Assembly (NCBI GenBank): GCA_002221725.1
Contig: NJFT01000019.1
Location: forward strand, 124,001-188,000
DNA length: 64,000 bases
Direction of reading: 5' to 3'
Source of the DNA: Scedosporium boydii
Taxonomy: Eukaryota; Ascomycota; Sordariomycetes; Microascales; Microascaceae
Position 1 is the stretch's first letter; the number at the start of each line of letters is the position of its first letter. Below the pieces are notes generated by a model that was given only the letters and a program-made list of their open reading frames with translations, ran no database searches and had not been told where the DNA came from. Shown here piece after piece: positions 11,748 through 24,800 of the stretch. The position numbers and the translations under genes were made by a program.

Positions 11748-13001
11748 ATGGCAGATATAACTACAATTTCGAGCAGTGCACAGTTTGCCGACATCCTGAA
11801 GAAGTCTGCCGTCGTCGTTGTGGACTGTGAGTGCCTCCAAAAGCTACCCCGCGCCTCCACTTTAAAACCTGCGAGAAACTGCCTCCTCGGGGAGGGCGTA
11901 TCGGGAAGATGCAGACAGGGTTTTTCGACATGCCTGGGACTTGCGTGCCTGAAATATGCCTTCCACCTAAATCAATCATGCGCTGATTTTCTTTTGTTGT
12001 GTCCACTGACTCAGAGCCTCTACAGTCTTCTCTGACCGAAGCGCACCGTCCCAGGCTATCGCGCCACTTTTCGAGCAATGCGCCGAGTCCTTTTCCAAGC
12101 CGAACGCGGTGACCTTCCTCAAAGTCGACACCGAAAAGCAAAAGGATGTCGCCCAAGCCTACCGAATTGCTTCCCTTCCCACTTTTCTCCTTTTCCGTGA
12201 TGGTAAGGAAGTCAGCCGTGTAACGGGGGCTGACCCAAGGAAGCTCCAAGATCTTGTTACCAAGATCGAAGATGCTGCTAGCGCGGCGGAATCGGGTGGC
12301 GCCTCTGGCTCTGGGGCGGCTTGGCGGGGTACGGATCTGCCTAGGGGATACGGGGACATCACGAGCGAGATTGAGCTGAAGGGATGTGATCTGCTAAATG
12401 CGGATGATGATTCCGGACCTGTGCGTGTGCTCTTCGATTCATCCAAGCCTAGCGCTTTGGATGACTCGAGAGCGGCTGCTGTGAAGGTCTCCGGAAAGAA
12501 GGACTGGATAGAGAGCGGAGCTGATGACCAGCTGCTTCTATTTCTGCCCTTCCGATCCATGTTGAAACTCCACACAATCCAGGTTAGTTCCACGAAGAGT
12601 TCTCACTATTCCACCTAGCTTCCTCGGGCTAACATCACCATCTACAGCTTACATCTCTACCTCCCTCGGACTCTGAAGACGACGAAGAACCCCCAATGCG
12701 ACCCGGCACTATCCACCTTTATACCAACCACTCTCATAATCTCGACTTCAGCGAAGCAGATGATACCCCACCCACCCAGGCCGTCACGCTCACCTCAAGC
12801 GACTGGAATAAAGACGGCACGGCGAGCATTAGTCTACGGTTTGTCAAGTTCCAGAATATTAACAGCGTGGTTCTCTACGTCGTCAAGGGAGACGGTGATG
12901 GCGAGAAGGTCCGTCTCGATAGGGTTAGGTTAATTGGAGACTCCGGGGAGAAGAGGGAGATGGGCAAGCTGGAGAAGATGGGCGATCTCCCTGGCGAGTA
13001 A
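11748..13001 (+). CDS. Thioredoxin-like protein with PITH domain, active-site cysteines absent
   Basis: Exons 11748-11826, 12026-12582 and 12648-13001 encode 329 residues. Residues 1-105 form a thioredoxin fold (VVVVDFFSDRSAPSQAIAPL, VTFLKVDTEK, IASLPTFLLFRDGKEV, with the cis-proline kept). A Gly/Ser linker follows, then a PITH domain at about 135-315 (DLLNADDD, FLPFRSMLKLHTIQ, FVKFQNINSVVLYVV). This is the architecture of TXNL1 and S. pombe Txl1, which bind the 26S proteasome through PITH. The site normally Trp-Cys-Gly-Pro-Cys-Lys reads Arg-Ser-Ala-Pro-Ser-Gln at residues 31-36, so both redox cysteines are serine and disulfide reductase activity is not expected; binding to the proteasome may remain. 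Intron 1 has 199 nt, but the site is encoded wholly in exon 2, so alternative splicing at that acceptor would not restore it. The frame is intact throughout, arguing against a decayed gene. Confidence 0.9.
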
Positions 13002-16000
13002 TTGCGAGGCCTTGCGGAAGTGGCAATTGGGGAAGGGGAAGGGGAGCGGGGCTGGGAAGGGAGGAGAAGACAGGAATGTGAGAGAGCATTCATCTTGCTT
13101 TCACATATCATTGTCATGGAGGCTGGCTCTTGCCACACCTCAGTAGCGTCATCCAATGAACAGCCAGGATTCAGAGGGCGTTCAGATGTATGTTCTCATG
13201 TTAGAATAGCCGGCCAGCTCTCACGAGTCGTCTGTCCCGACCTCCTACTTTCTACACTTGGGAAAGGGTGTGGAGGTTCTTTGCGAGACATAGATGAGAG
13301 TGGACAGAACTAAGGGGGGATTCTTTGCCTCCCCTGAAAAAAAAAGAGAAAAAAAGGAAGGAAAAAAATAAGGCCAGCAAAAATGAGGAAACGCAGAATA
13401 GACGCCATGTTTCTACACCCTGTATTGACCAACGATTGACTGGACTGGGTAAAATAACGGCAAGGGAACTCGTCAGACAGAGTGTGGCTAATCGGAAGCG
13501 GAGGAACGGGGTGGCAATCGAACCATGCCTCTGGGATTTCTTCCAAGCTCTTCGCCCCAGCCTGTGAAGGTGAAGAAGACAGAGAGATGACGGATACCAC
13601 CGGGAGCAGTATTGGTTGCAGATTTTTAGTAGAATATACCGGGCCCCAACAACAGGTGGGGTTGGCTTCCATTCTCGCCGACCGGGGGGGCTGGCGAGGC
13701 GAGGCCCCGGAAACGAGCGAGTGTGTGTGTAAATATAAATATATGACGATGCGAGGCGAAAGTGGGGTTGGGAGGATGGGAAATGGAGGGGTCGTCGATC
13801 TTCCAGATATCATTGGGAGGAATGTGATGTCGAGATTTGAGCAAGATTTTACTATCTGACGAGAAGAACACCACTCACTCCAGTCGCAAGTTACGTCGAC
13901 CAGCTCTCTCTCCGCCTCAGCGGTCTTAAGGTGAGGCGAGGTGAGAGCAGACGGGAGCCCGAGATTGGTGAGCATGCCAACTGGCTGATATATTAGGCAT
14001 TGGCCAGTAGCATACGAGAAAAGGCATTGACTGCCAGGGAAGCTACAGACAGAAATAGATGCCCGTCGGGATTTCTCTTTCCCACACAACGTCAACTGCC
14101 AACGAGAACGGAGAGAGCAAGACAGGACGTGGCCATCTCTGACGCACGCATCCGCCTAGCCAGTGCCCCCCCCCCACCCATCAAGGATAGAGGGCTACGA
14201 CCATGAACGGATCCGATAGGATCATGCATGCAACGTTCCGCTCTCTGCGTTTGCATCTTTCTTTTTGGTCACCGAATCAGGAAAAAAATTCTTTCCCGAG
14301 TGAAATTATGTCCAGCCTCCGCCACCCCCAGTAACCAGCCGTAGGAAAAAGACACTGGCAATACCGGAAGAGACGCATGTTTAAGGCTGGCCTGCAATTA
14401 TGATCAATCTGTGGCGCTGGACCCGTTGAATAGGAGAATCCATGGAAGAGCTTGGGATTTCGAAAAGTTTAGACTTTGGGAAACTACGGAGTCACGCCAG
14501 CCGCACGAGGAAAGAAAAGAAGAAGGAAAAGAGATCAAAAAAACTGGCTCGTGAGATGGAATTTTATAGTGCAGAGTGCGGTTGGGCGAGCCCCACTCTC
14601 GGAAGGGCGAGTTTACCCGATTTGTCTGTTCGGATTAACTATCATCCATGAGGGCAGCCGGAGGAAGGGCCCTCTCCTCAGTAACCACAGCGCTATTGTC
14701 TCTTGACCTTGTTCTCGACTGTGCCGTGCTCGCCAGCCACCATCACCCGGCACACTCACAAAGTCTTAACATCATCCACCAACAGTGCTTGAAATGCAAG
14801 CTCCGTCTTATTGCACGAATCGCTCTATAATTACGGAACCAGTGACCTGGCTTGGCATCGAGCCTGTGATGAACTACTACCATAGGGCCTGTGTTCGAGC
14901 TGCGAAAGAGGGCTTAGCGAATGTTGCAAGCTTGCGCAGGAGCCCAAACGGCGAAGCAACGAGGACCAGGAGAATTACTTCGATGCCTTTCTCTGGTACT
15001 GAGACGTGACGTTCAGGGGCTAGAAAACGGGCGAGGACAGATCGGCTGGTGATCGGAAATCCGAACGATTCCTGGAATAGGGGGGCCGGATACTGCGGTC
15101 CATGGATCTGATATTAACCGCTCGAAAAAAAAAAACAGAGTCAAGCCTTTGGAAATAGGGGGGCCAGCCTCCGGGCCACTCGGAACATCAATTGGCCTGA
15201 TGAAAACCATCTCAGTGGGTGGGCAGAGAGAGCGCGGGATGTCTTATAACACCCGACCTATAGTATACCGTAAGGCTTCATAAAGCCTCGTTCTATATAG
15301 CTACTTATGCGCTTTTTCGCCAACTCTAAGCCGTCTTCGCTTCTACCTCCTGATATTTGCGGCTTGTATGAAGTACTAGCAGTCTTGCGCGCATTGTCGC
15401 TCACCCTCCGCTTCATCTTCTGGCTTCTGGTGCCGGGTCGGCTGACGTTAGGGACACACCCTTCCGGTTCGAGTCCCAATTCGTAATTTGGGGGTCTCTC
15501 AACGCGGGGTAACAAAATTTCCTTCGAGTTCGAGTTGCCAGTATTATAGTCAATTGATGTTGATCACTTTTCCACTCCTTATTCCCTAGGGAGCGCTCTC
15601 GGACATCATAGAGCGTGACCAAGAAAGATATCATCAGGCGTGTGACTATACCAGAGATTATAATCTTGATTGATTATTCAGTTCCATGCAATACAACCAT
15701 TGCCGCCCGTTTTCTTACTTATTGCCTTCATGTAGCCCAGACGGAATGGCTCTTACTTTGGATGGAGTAGGAGATAGCACAACATTGCGCACTCCACACA
15801 TGAACCCAAACACCATATTGCTTAGCGTTTCCCGGTACTGTGCTGGTGGCAATAAATTTCACCCGTAGCGTAGCGTATAATGGAATATCTGACTGAGCGA
15901 TGTGGTGAAGCTACGTGCCGAGGCTGGTTTGAGGGATGAACAGTGTTGATGGAGGGGTGTGAGAAGAATGTGGATGCAATATATATCAGCAGCGGCACTG

Positions 16001-19000
16001 GCAAATAAAAATATGCGGATCCCGCCCGTTGGATTTCTTTGGTATCATCGGATTTTGTTGGATTCGACCTGCACCTACTAGTAGAAACGGCTCAAGGATG
16101 GGTGGGCTGCAGCGGGAATGAGTTCTATTTCTCGCCACGGCATTTGACGGTGAGGGTCGACCGACCTGTACGAACGGACTGGGAAATTACCTTGATGCCG
16201 GTCTGCAGATATTCTGCATTGGTTCTTTCTCCTCCCCGAATTCGAGCAAATGTCACAATGCGCGGATCCGAGATCACCTTACCATTCGATGCAGAGCGAC
16301 CAATGGATTTTAGGAGCGAAATAGCCTGGCCACGCCCTTTTCACAGAGGCGAACAGCAATAGGAGGGAGGGAGATACAGGTGCAAGGCGATGAGCAAACA
16401 GCTGGAGCCGTGATGGAAGTTGGCCGCATGCGAGCGGTTAGTCTCGCAGTCCCTCAAGGATGCAGGGTTTTGGGAAAGGGAAGAACGGAAGCGATCAGAG
16501 GCAATACTTCCCTTTTCAGTCAGTCACAAGTGGACAAAGAGCACAGATATGTCCAGGCGGGCCCAAAATCCGGAGGAGCCGCCCATTCTTGTCTTCCCAG
16601 ACGATTGAAGCCTGCCGCCGTTGCATTTGGAAGCGTGAAAGTTGGTTTGGTGGGGGGAGTAAGGAAAAAAAGGGGGGGATCTTGTGCGATCAGCTCCGCA
16701 GGATCATGGGGATCATCTGGTCGTCCAACTCGTCAGTTCGCAGGGAGTATCTTTGATCCCGTTTCCTAGTTTGATTGAAGTTTTGATGCAGATTCTACCA
16801 AGTAGTTCGCGCAAAGAAAAGGGAGCGAGGAACAAGCAGAGGTCGGTCAAATATTGAGCGGCCCGGCGTCCGAGAGAAAGTTGGCCTGAATGGAGACCAC
16901 GATATAGAGCAGCGGGAGGGGATGCATTGATCTAAGTGCGGATAGTGTTCGCAGAGGGGCACTGCTGAGGCGGGCTCGGATATCTAGCTTTCGCAGCATC
17001 ACGAACTCCAACACAGACGTCGACACGGACATGACGCAAAACGCACTGAGTTTTTCTTTGTTTCGCTTAGTGAATGAAAAGGAACGCTTCGAAACGATGC
17101 CAATCCCAACCTGCAGGAACCTTACGCTTGGAACAAACAACTAGAAGTTACTCGGGAAGATAATCGAGGATCTAAGTGATTGATACCCTTCCCACTTGTT
17201 TCGGGGTCGAGATCTCCATCGGCGTTAGATCCATCGCGAGGATACATGAGCGATTGGCACATCCAGTTTCCCCCTTTTCCGGCTAAGAGGCATCGTATTC
17301 GTTCATCGCAGCCAGCTTGCAAGCAATGACCTGGGCCGCACCCACGGACTTCACACCTGCAGGACGAGAATGAAGATGATACAGTTGATTGAGGTTGAGG
17401 TCAGTTCGCCAATCTTGTCCAACCGATTCCCCAAATCACGTGGTCTCTGGGGCATTTTCTGGGGCTGCAGCAAGTACTTCGTAGGGCACTTCCAAAGAAA
17501 TTCAGATAAACCCGGAAACAGAAGTGCGGTAGACAATGTTCTGGAAACCCTAGTCGTTGTTGGCCAATATCAAACCAATGCTGTAATCTAAATGCGACGG
17601 AAGATAAGACGTCGATATTGATCAATGTTCAGAAGAATTTCCCCCCATGCCCCCAAATCTTCACAATGCCTTCACTGGGTACCCTTGACAGAGCGGAACC
17701 TTGCTTGTCTTGGTGCGCGTGCGTGTGCGTCTCGATGATGCCTCTATGGGCAAGTACTTCGAACATTTCCGTTGATCCTTGGTTCAATGTCCTCAGCCGT
17801 CTGGCATGCCCCTCCCCCTCCCTCCATCTGGACAAATCTCCTCCCCAATTCAATTCCAAGCGACATCATTATGTTTGGCCCTATATGCCAAATTTAGATA
17901 TCCCACCCAAATCTCTCAAATATCCCGTGTTGGGGCTGCATTAGCAAACCACGACTTGCGCTCTCGCTATTCTCTCCTCCTCTCCTCCCCCCAGAGTTAA
18001 CCACCCTGTGTGCTCGGTGACGTCCTTGGAGTGTTGCGGATGGATAGCTAAATACTCATTTGTTTTCTCTTTTCTCTTTTCTTTTCCTTCCCTCCCCCAC
18101 ATCGGTTACTCGTACTCGTACACTAGCGCACCGGGTCTGCCCATCTCCATCCCCGGAGATCGACCGCCTTGTTGACGGAGTTTGCAGATATTATTCCTGA
18201 AATGCTGGGTTCCAGCTCGAGGCGAGGTCTTAATTTGACAGGAGTAACCAGGGTTCGGGCTCGCTTCTGTCTCCTCCCACACCCCCTTCGGTTCCCGTCA
18301 TCCACCCCCTCCCTGCTCCAAACCCGTACCCATCCAAAGATCGCTAGTGCGCTGCAATTCGAGACAAGCACTGGAAGACGTTGCGCAAAGAGTCTGCATG
18401 CACCCCCTCCCCACCCTCTTCCTCTGCCTCTTTCCCTTTCATTGATCCTGTCCGCTTGGCTTGGTCGTATAACAAGTCCACTGGCAATATAACCCATCAA
18501 TGTCACTATTCTACTGCTCGGACAAGCCAGTAGTACCAGACTTCGGCAACTCCCTCCTTCCACAACCGCTGGCACGGCTCAGCAACGAAAAGTACGAAGG
18601 ACCAGACGGAACCCCAAATGGGGTAGGTTTGGCACTCGATGGTCTCTTTTCTCTCTCTCGTGAGCGGTACATGTGCCAAATACAGCCCTGATTATTATAG
18701 CTGTGCGCACTCCTACGATCTAACCCGATGTCACATAGCGACCTCTTTCTTCCCTTTCCTTCCCCCCTTCCATGTTTCTCGCTCTTCACCCTTCACTCCC
18801 CATCTGTCCCCAGAAGCCCAGCACCCCAGCATCCCATACGCACCATGCCACGCCCATCCCATGCCGAGCGCCGGGGTGAGGTAAATCCGAACCAGGCAGC
18901 TTGAATACACACTTGTTTAAAGATCCGCCCACATGTCACCTCGTCATCTCTGACTAGGGCTCGTGCTCATCAGGAGTTTCGATTGACGAAGTATGCCTGG

Positions 19001-20769
19001 TCCATCCGCCTGCTGATGACACGGGAAACGCAACAATAAAGGAATCTTCAGCATTCGCTAAGGTCACCCCCATCCTGCCCCCTGTCCGCGATCATCATCG
19101 CTTTCTCGTCCCCAACTCTCAACCCCCCAAACTCCCTTACTCGTGTAGGGGCAAGCGCGAGTGCCTCCTGACGCCGAGCTATTAGTACTGCTAGGCCTGG
19201 ACCAAGTGCTTAGATCGAGACCAGGCCAGTAGTGAGATTCCATCCCTTCTCCGCATGTACGAGAGCTGGTGTTCGTGCGATTACTACGTGTGCGACCCAT
19301 CACTGGCTTGACTGGTCATTCCCCCTTGCTCACCTCGCCTATCTGATGCAAGTCGTAGGTGTCGTCTCTCCTTCCGTCGTTCGTCTTAATCCCATACCCC
19401 TTGCCAGTCTTCCCCTATCATGCCAGCGGCATGGATCATACATTCCTCGTGGTAGGTCCGTAGTTTGGTTTGGTTTCATTTGGTGATTTGATGGTTGATG
19501 CGCGCCTTCAATGTCCTGGTTGGTCCAAGTGTCACCACTCATTGGAGCCCCCCAAAAGCCCAAGCCTCTTATTCTCTTCCAAGAGAAGTACGTGGGAGAG
19601 TGCTGCTATTATTACGACACACGAAGTATTATTACTTGCTACCTCGAAGGAGAGCAAAATGAGAAGGTCCAAGATCGATACACGCCCCCCCAAAAGGGAA
19701 GAAAGCTGGGGAATCGAAACCCAGCTGGGGCTGTCCACGTTCATCGGTTCCCGTTGATACATATTCTCATCATAGCCCAACCCTGCACACCTCCTCACCT
19801 GCCCACCCCTTCCTAACTCCAACTTTCTTGTTGCTTCTTGTTCGAGTAAAGAGTTGCCCTTTCATAATCATACATAAACTGTTCTATTCTTCTGTTGTCC
19901 TCGTGTCTTCCAAAAGACCCTGAAAGAAATTCCTCAGAAAACAACCCTTGTAATCAAACTTCTTCCGTCCACTCTCGTCTCCTTGTCCTCAACCGACCCC
20001 GATCCAGCACCGGAACAGACCCTTTTGAACCAAAGAGAACATATCGACCAGCCTCATATTTCCTCTGATCTTATTTTTATCTCATCTCCATCTCCCTTGC
20101 TCATTAATAGCCCACCAGAACGGTCGCCCCAAGCTTGTGTGCCCGCGCAACTCTTACCGCCCTCGGTTTCCATTGGCGCAAAATCCCTTCCCCAACCCAA
20201 CACGCTCCCTCGTAAATTAGTGCAGCATTCCCATCCGCTTTTATCTCACCAACGACGACCAACCCAACCTTCCATTCCACTATTTGACCTCGGTCCTTTT
20301 AGTTGGTTGCCTCGATTGGTCTGCTCGTGATCGCAGTGGGGGAAAGCGCACCGTCCGGCTATTTATCGAATTGGGGACATCACCTTCTGGTTATCAATTT
20401 TGTCTGAGTGGTTGGGGCATTAACAACATCATCGCTTGAGAGCCCGACCAACTATTTCTCACCGCCACCACCATTTTCGAGCCGCATCAACTAATAGCTA
20501 TTGACCTTTTGCATTGGAATTCTTGCCTTGCTCTTGGAGTCCTTCATAGGAAATTCGATTAGCGGCGCGACCTTGGATCCAACGGGAGGAAACATCCATA
20601 TATACTTCCGGCATCATCACTTATACCGAAGGGCGCCATCCCTGCGATGCTTCAGTCGTAAAGCAATTGACACAACCACTTACACACATTCGCAGCAACA
20701 TCTATAGTCTCCCTATCAAACAATCACGGTACACTTCTACTTCTCACACAAACGCATCACACAAACACA
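13002..20769. other. Gene-poor region of 7.8 kb
   Basis: I see no convincing gene. There is a purine-rich run of A and G at 13331-13400, scattered short frames without splice support, and strongly pyrimidine-rich stretches from about 17,600 to 20,700 of the kind that precede fungal genes, leading into the 2EXR gene. A minus-strand frame of 261 codons at 13310-14095 looks like a product of base skew. A possible transposon remnant is listed separately at 15231-15680. A non-coding RNA or a very long leader of the next gene could lie here and would not be visible by reading alone. Confidence 0.55.
15231..15680. mobile_element. Possible degraded repeat or transposon remnant
   Basis: This stretch differs in texture from its surroundings: less strand skew, two overlapping minus-strand frames (15258-15515 and 15413-15634) rich in Arg and Lys, and the string GGTTCGAGTCCC near 15470 that resembles a tRNA B-box. 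Around it, GGAATAGGGGGGCC near 15073 and a near copy near 15152 lie about 80 bases apart. No terminal repeats, target duplication or recognisable transposase or reverse transcriptase motif were found, so the call is weak. Confidence 0.15.
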
Positions 20770-21879
20770 ATGTCTTCCTTTCCTTTTCTTAAACTCCCAC
20801 CGGAGATACGGTCCATGATTTGGGACTATGCTCTCCCAGAACCCCGCGTGTTCGAGGTCCTCGATGCGCCCAACGCAAAGCAAAAGACCCCACCTCAAAC
20901 AGGGCTCATGTTCGCCAACATCCACCATGAGCCCCCTCCAGCCCTCGCAGCAGTCTGCCAGGAGTCCCGAGCCTTCGTGCTCAGGCATTATAAGCCATTA
21001 ACACTGTCATCGACGACAAAATACGTGGATCTTTCGCGAGACATCCTTCTTCTCGAACCATACCTCCTCGTCAAGAGACTCCTTCGGACGCTCCACTTCC
21101 TCAGCCAAATACCGCTTGTCAGAGACAACGTGGTGCACCTTGCGCTGGGGACGTCGTACGGGATGCACACGGGAATCTGTCACCCCGTACTCAGCTGGAG
21201 GGTATCCAAGAGCAACATGTCGAAGCTGCTAGCGAGACTAGCCAAGCTTCCCAAGTTAAAAAAGCTCCTATTCGTCGTTCACCAGGAGTTTCAGTTCCAG
21301 TTCGAGTTTGACTTCCGGTATTCTTACTCTTACAACTCGGGCAACGTCATGCTCCATTCTCCCAACAACTACAGCAACATGCCTCCCAGCAGTAACAAGT
21401 TCGACTCAATATCACCCTGGACCCCGCCACCAGGCGAGCCCATGTCTCCTCAACCTCTCCCATCGCTCTCCCCCACCCCGCCTCCCCCGTCAACTCAACA
21501 ACAACATGGGCAGCTCAACCATGCGATGCAGTACAGACCGCAGCTCGTGCACCAAGCCTACCGCTTCAAATTCGACATCGAGAGCAATATCAACTACCAT
21601 TATCCGCGCCGCCCGCACCACAACGAGTTCCTATACTACCCGCTCGCCATAGACGAGGACCGCGAGGACTACCTCGACAGCCTGAAGGAGAACTTCGAAG
21701 AGGAAGGCATGTGGTGCGATCCGTGGCCCACCAACGACGACTGGAGGCGATTTAAGAGGAGGTTTATGAAGGCGCTGTACACGACTTACCAGGCCGATAA
21801 GGGCGCGATTGGGGTTACGAAACCGGCGAACCTGCCTGTGTTGGAAGGAGCTTCGCTACTGTGGCGGTATACGAAGTAA
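20770..21879 (+). CDS. 2EXR domain (F-box-like) protein
   Basis: A single exon encodes 369 residues from an ATG in good context (ACACAATG). The N-terminus has the 2EXR signature of filamentous fungi: FPFLKLPPEIRSMIWDYALP, then PALAAVCQESRAFVLRHYKP and YVDLSRDILLLEPY. The domain resembles a degenerate F-box and is expanded in Pezizomycotina; its function is not established. The middle (about residues 180-255) is low in complexity and rich in Pro, Ser, Asn and Gln, including a run of alternating Phe, Gln and Glu; the C-terminus is acidic and aromatic. The long leader before it is rich in C and T. No intron is needed. TACGAAGTA, the over-represented motif of this window, lies in the last codons. 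Confidence 0.9.
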   Translation: MSSFPFLKLPPEIRSMIWDYALPEPRVFEVLDAPNAKQKTPPQTGLMFANIHHEPPPALAAVCQESRAFVLRHYKPLTLSSTTKYVDLSRDILLLEPYLLVKRLLRTLHFLSQIPLVRDNVVHLALGTSYGMHTGICHPVLSWRVSKSNMSKLLARLAKLPKLKKLLFVVHQEFQFQFEFDFRYSYSYNSGNVMLHSPNNYSNMPPSSNKFDSISPWTPPPGEPMSPQPLPSLSPTPPPPSTQQQHGQLNHAMQYRPQLVHQAYRFKFDIESNINYHYPRRPHHNEFLYYPLAIDEDREDYLDSLKENFEEEGMWCDPWPTNDDWRRFKRRFMKALYTTYQADKGAIGVTKPANLPVLEGASLLWRYTK

Positions 21880-24800
21880 ATGGTGGGAGCAGTCCATCCA
21901 TCAGTGTTTTCTTACATTTTACCCATTTACAGCCTCGTTCTTCTTTTTCCTACTTCCCCGCGCCTGCCCTGGGTGGCGGCGCTTTCTCTCTATGATGATT
22001 TGTTAAACAACTCATTCTTTTTAAAGAGCAAATGGCACTGGCGTTTCCGGGAGTTGAAGTCCAAACGTGGGGATACGGACATTTCATGTGGATGATACAC
22101 GACGAGCCCGGAATACCCAATTCATGGTGTACGAGAAAGCTACCTAGAGAAAAGAGTATAGTACACTCGTTAATCAGTTAAAGATACATAAATTTCATCA
22201 ATGGCTTATTTTGCCAAGCATCTTGAATTGCGGTAGGGTCCTGAGGGTGTTACAGCCAAGCGGTACCTTGAGCTTCGCCAGACTACAGAGCTACATAGGC
22301 TACCAGGCTATCGGCGGTCAGGTTACGACTACGAGATGTGACTACAAATACGAAGCAAGAGAGCATTGACGACTTTCCTTTACACCTTGGGTGTTCATTC
22401 CGGGTTTAAACGGTCGATCGCTCTCATATTGTTTTGGCTTTCCAACGCGCTGTAACGATGTGTGTGATGTGAGGCTGGCAGCTGTGGAAGGCGGCTGGAC
22501 AAATAGATGAAGGTGGGAGGGGTGGATGTACGTGAGTGAAAAGCATCAAGGGAGCTGGCCGATTGGCTTCCACTGGACGGATAACGGGATAATAAGGTTT
22601 CGAAGGACTCGCGAGGATTTTCTGGTGATGAAAATGGCTGCGTGCCCGGATTTTAGGAAGAAGCTGCGGGATCCGGAAATTGTGAAAGACTGGTAAGTGA
22701 CAGTGAGGAGAAAGAGAAACGGTCGTGGCTGACGATCCGGGTGAATCGACAGCAGGAGGATCATACACGCCAAATCCAATGGGAGCCAGAGCATCAAGAA
22801 GGCTGGACCGGATCAAAAGGCAAAAAGAGAAGAAGGGGGGGGGAAGAAATAGGGGTTCAGTAGGACCAGTTACGCGGGACAGAGAATTAAAAACCGAGTT
22901 CATGCGGTGATTTTTGAGGGGGATTGTCGGCGATGATCGATGCGATTCACCATTTCGAGGTGATTCTTCCGTCGATGAGCTCGCCGAGCAGTTTAGAGTT
23001 TCTGATGCGCAACATAGTTTGTCAGATCCTCGTCCGTTTTTGCCTAGAAAACTTTCAAATGGGGGTCTATGTTTGTGGATTCACGTTCATCTCCAGAACG
23101 GACCCGTGTATTGATCTCTCTGTACGAGGACATAGAAATCCACTTTCTAAACACACCCCTAGTTATTATCGTCTACTTCAGTGTTCAGTGGCATTGTCTT
23201 TTATCCTGGTTAACGGATAATCATCCCTGCCCATCGTTTCGTTATTAATTCCCGATTCCTCAAGGGTACTGGGAAGATATTATGCGTAGTGTACGAGGCA
23301 ATTTCAGTGGTCCGCGAGGTTGGATTCGACGCACGTCAGTCCCTGGTCGTGAGCTCTTTTGACCCTCTGGGGACAGGCCGGGGCAGGCTGGGACAGGCTT
23401 CATGACGCTACTTTGCATTTATCCGTCACTTATCGAGATTAAGATGGCGCAGTGCGCGATGGCTCCAAGCAAGCGGCCCCCGCTCAGGCAGGTAACTCCA
23501 TTTATGTTTACGAAGGAAGAGTGTTTTTGGGAAACACGACGTTGGCGGTGATGGTGAGCATTGAATACATTGTATTATATGAAAATCCGTCACTGAGTCT
23601 CTAGGTTTTGGTTACGGTGAAATGGCTGTTCTGGCATGGCGGCCGCCGGGGGGTCTGATTCCATTCCACATGCACATCAATGTAGAAGTGAGATTGGCCA
23701 GCTGAGTCGCGATTGTCACTGAAGAGCAATGCTCTTTCGATTGATATTATTCACTTGACCTCTTCCTTCCCACAGTTTCGTACTGCCGCCTCGGCCTTTC
23801 TGAGCTCTGGCAAAGGAATTGGTCCCCTTGGAAACGCCAGACCACCTTGACTGCATTTAATACCTGTTTACACCAAGTACTTGAACACGCGTCAAGAAGT
23901 TATCTCTTGATGGGTGTACCTTTCTACTTGGATCAATGTTGGACAAAATGAACTTTGATTGATCTCTATCACCGGTCAGCTGTCCGGTCAGTATGACAAT
24001 CAATTAATATTGTCATCGAGGTTCATCGTTTATCAGGCTTCCGTCTCCAACACGAGATGCGCATTTCATCAAGTGCAATCAATCCCCGGGATTTTTTCGC
24101 TCCACGCCCGTGTTCAATATTACGCGAGATTCCATCAACCAGGTGAACCTCGATGCACACTTATATTGCTGCCTTTGTCTCCCGAAATTACTGAGACCTT
24201 GCGCCAACATTTAGATTGAACTTGATAGACGCCTTCTCCTCGGTTACGGCATCCCTGTTCAGGAAGGCCCAGTGAGTGATCTCATTCCTCGTCAAGTCCT
24301 AGCCCGGTCCTTTGAATGACTGGTCCATTCGTGTCAAGCAACACGGGCAGGACCCTCATCAAGCATGAACACCGTCGACGCCAGATAAAGTGCCCTGGGT
24401 GGGGCGAATGGAGGCTGAGATGGAACAATTGACCAGACTATCCCTCCGCGATCAAGGATGAAGACTAACACGGAGACCTGGCAATTTCAGTCATCTCAGC
24501 TCACGCGTTTATATATATTTACCACATGACGTCTAGGACTATCGATGAGTCCGTTCGCCTCCTTCCATTTCAGCATCTCCATAGAAGGGATGGGAAAGAG
24601 TTGTAAGGACAGTCCGTTGGCACACCCTCCCTCCATCTCAGCCGCTCTACAGGGGAGTAACCCGAGCGCTTCCCTGTCGGTCAAGCCGCAAGTTCGCGCA
24701 ATCCTGAGCGTTCGCATTCCACCCGCAGATTCATCTCGCGTACCTATTCCCACGCATTAGCGATCGATGCGCTGTGCTGTAATATACAAGTAATGGCCAG

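Noticed and set aside
13310..14095. Minus-strand open frame of 261 codons
   Set aside because: It lies in CT-skewed sequence that lacks stop codons, has no recognisable motif, starts at a non-conserved position and shows a C-terminus of phenylalanine runs from a purine tract. Judged to be an effect of composition.
15468..15479. B-box-like GGTTCGAGTCCC suggesting a tRNA
   Set aside because: No acceptor stem, anticodon arm or A-box can be folded around it.
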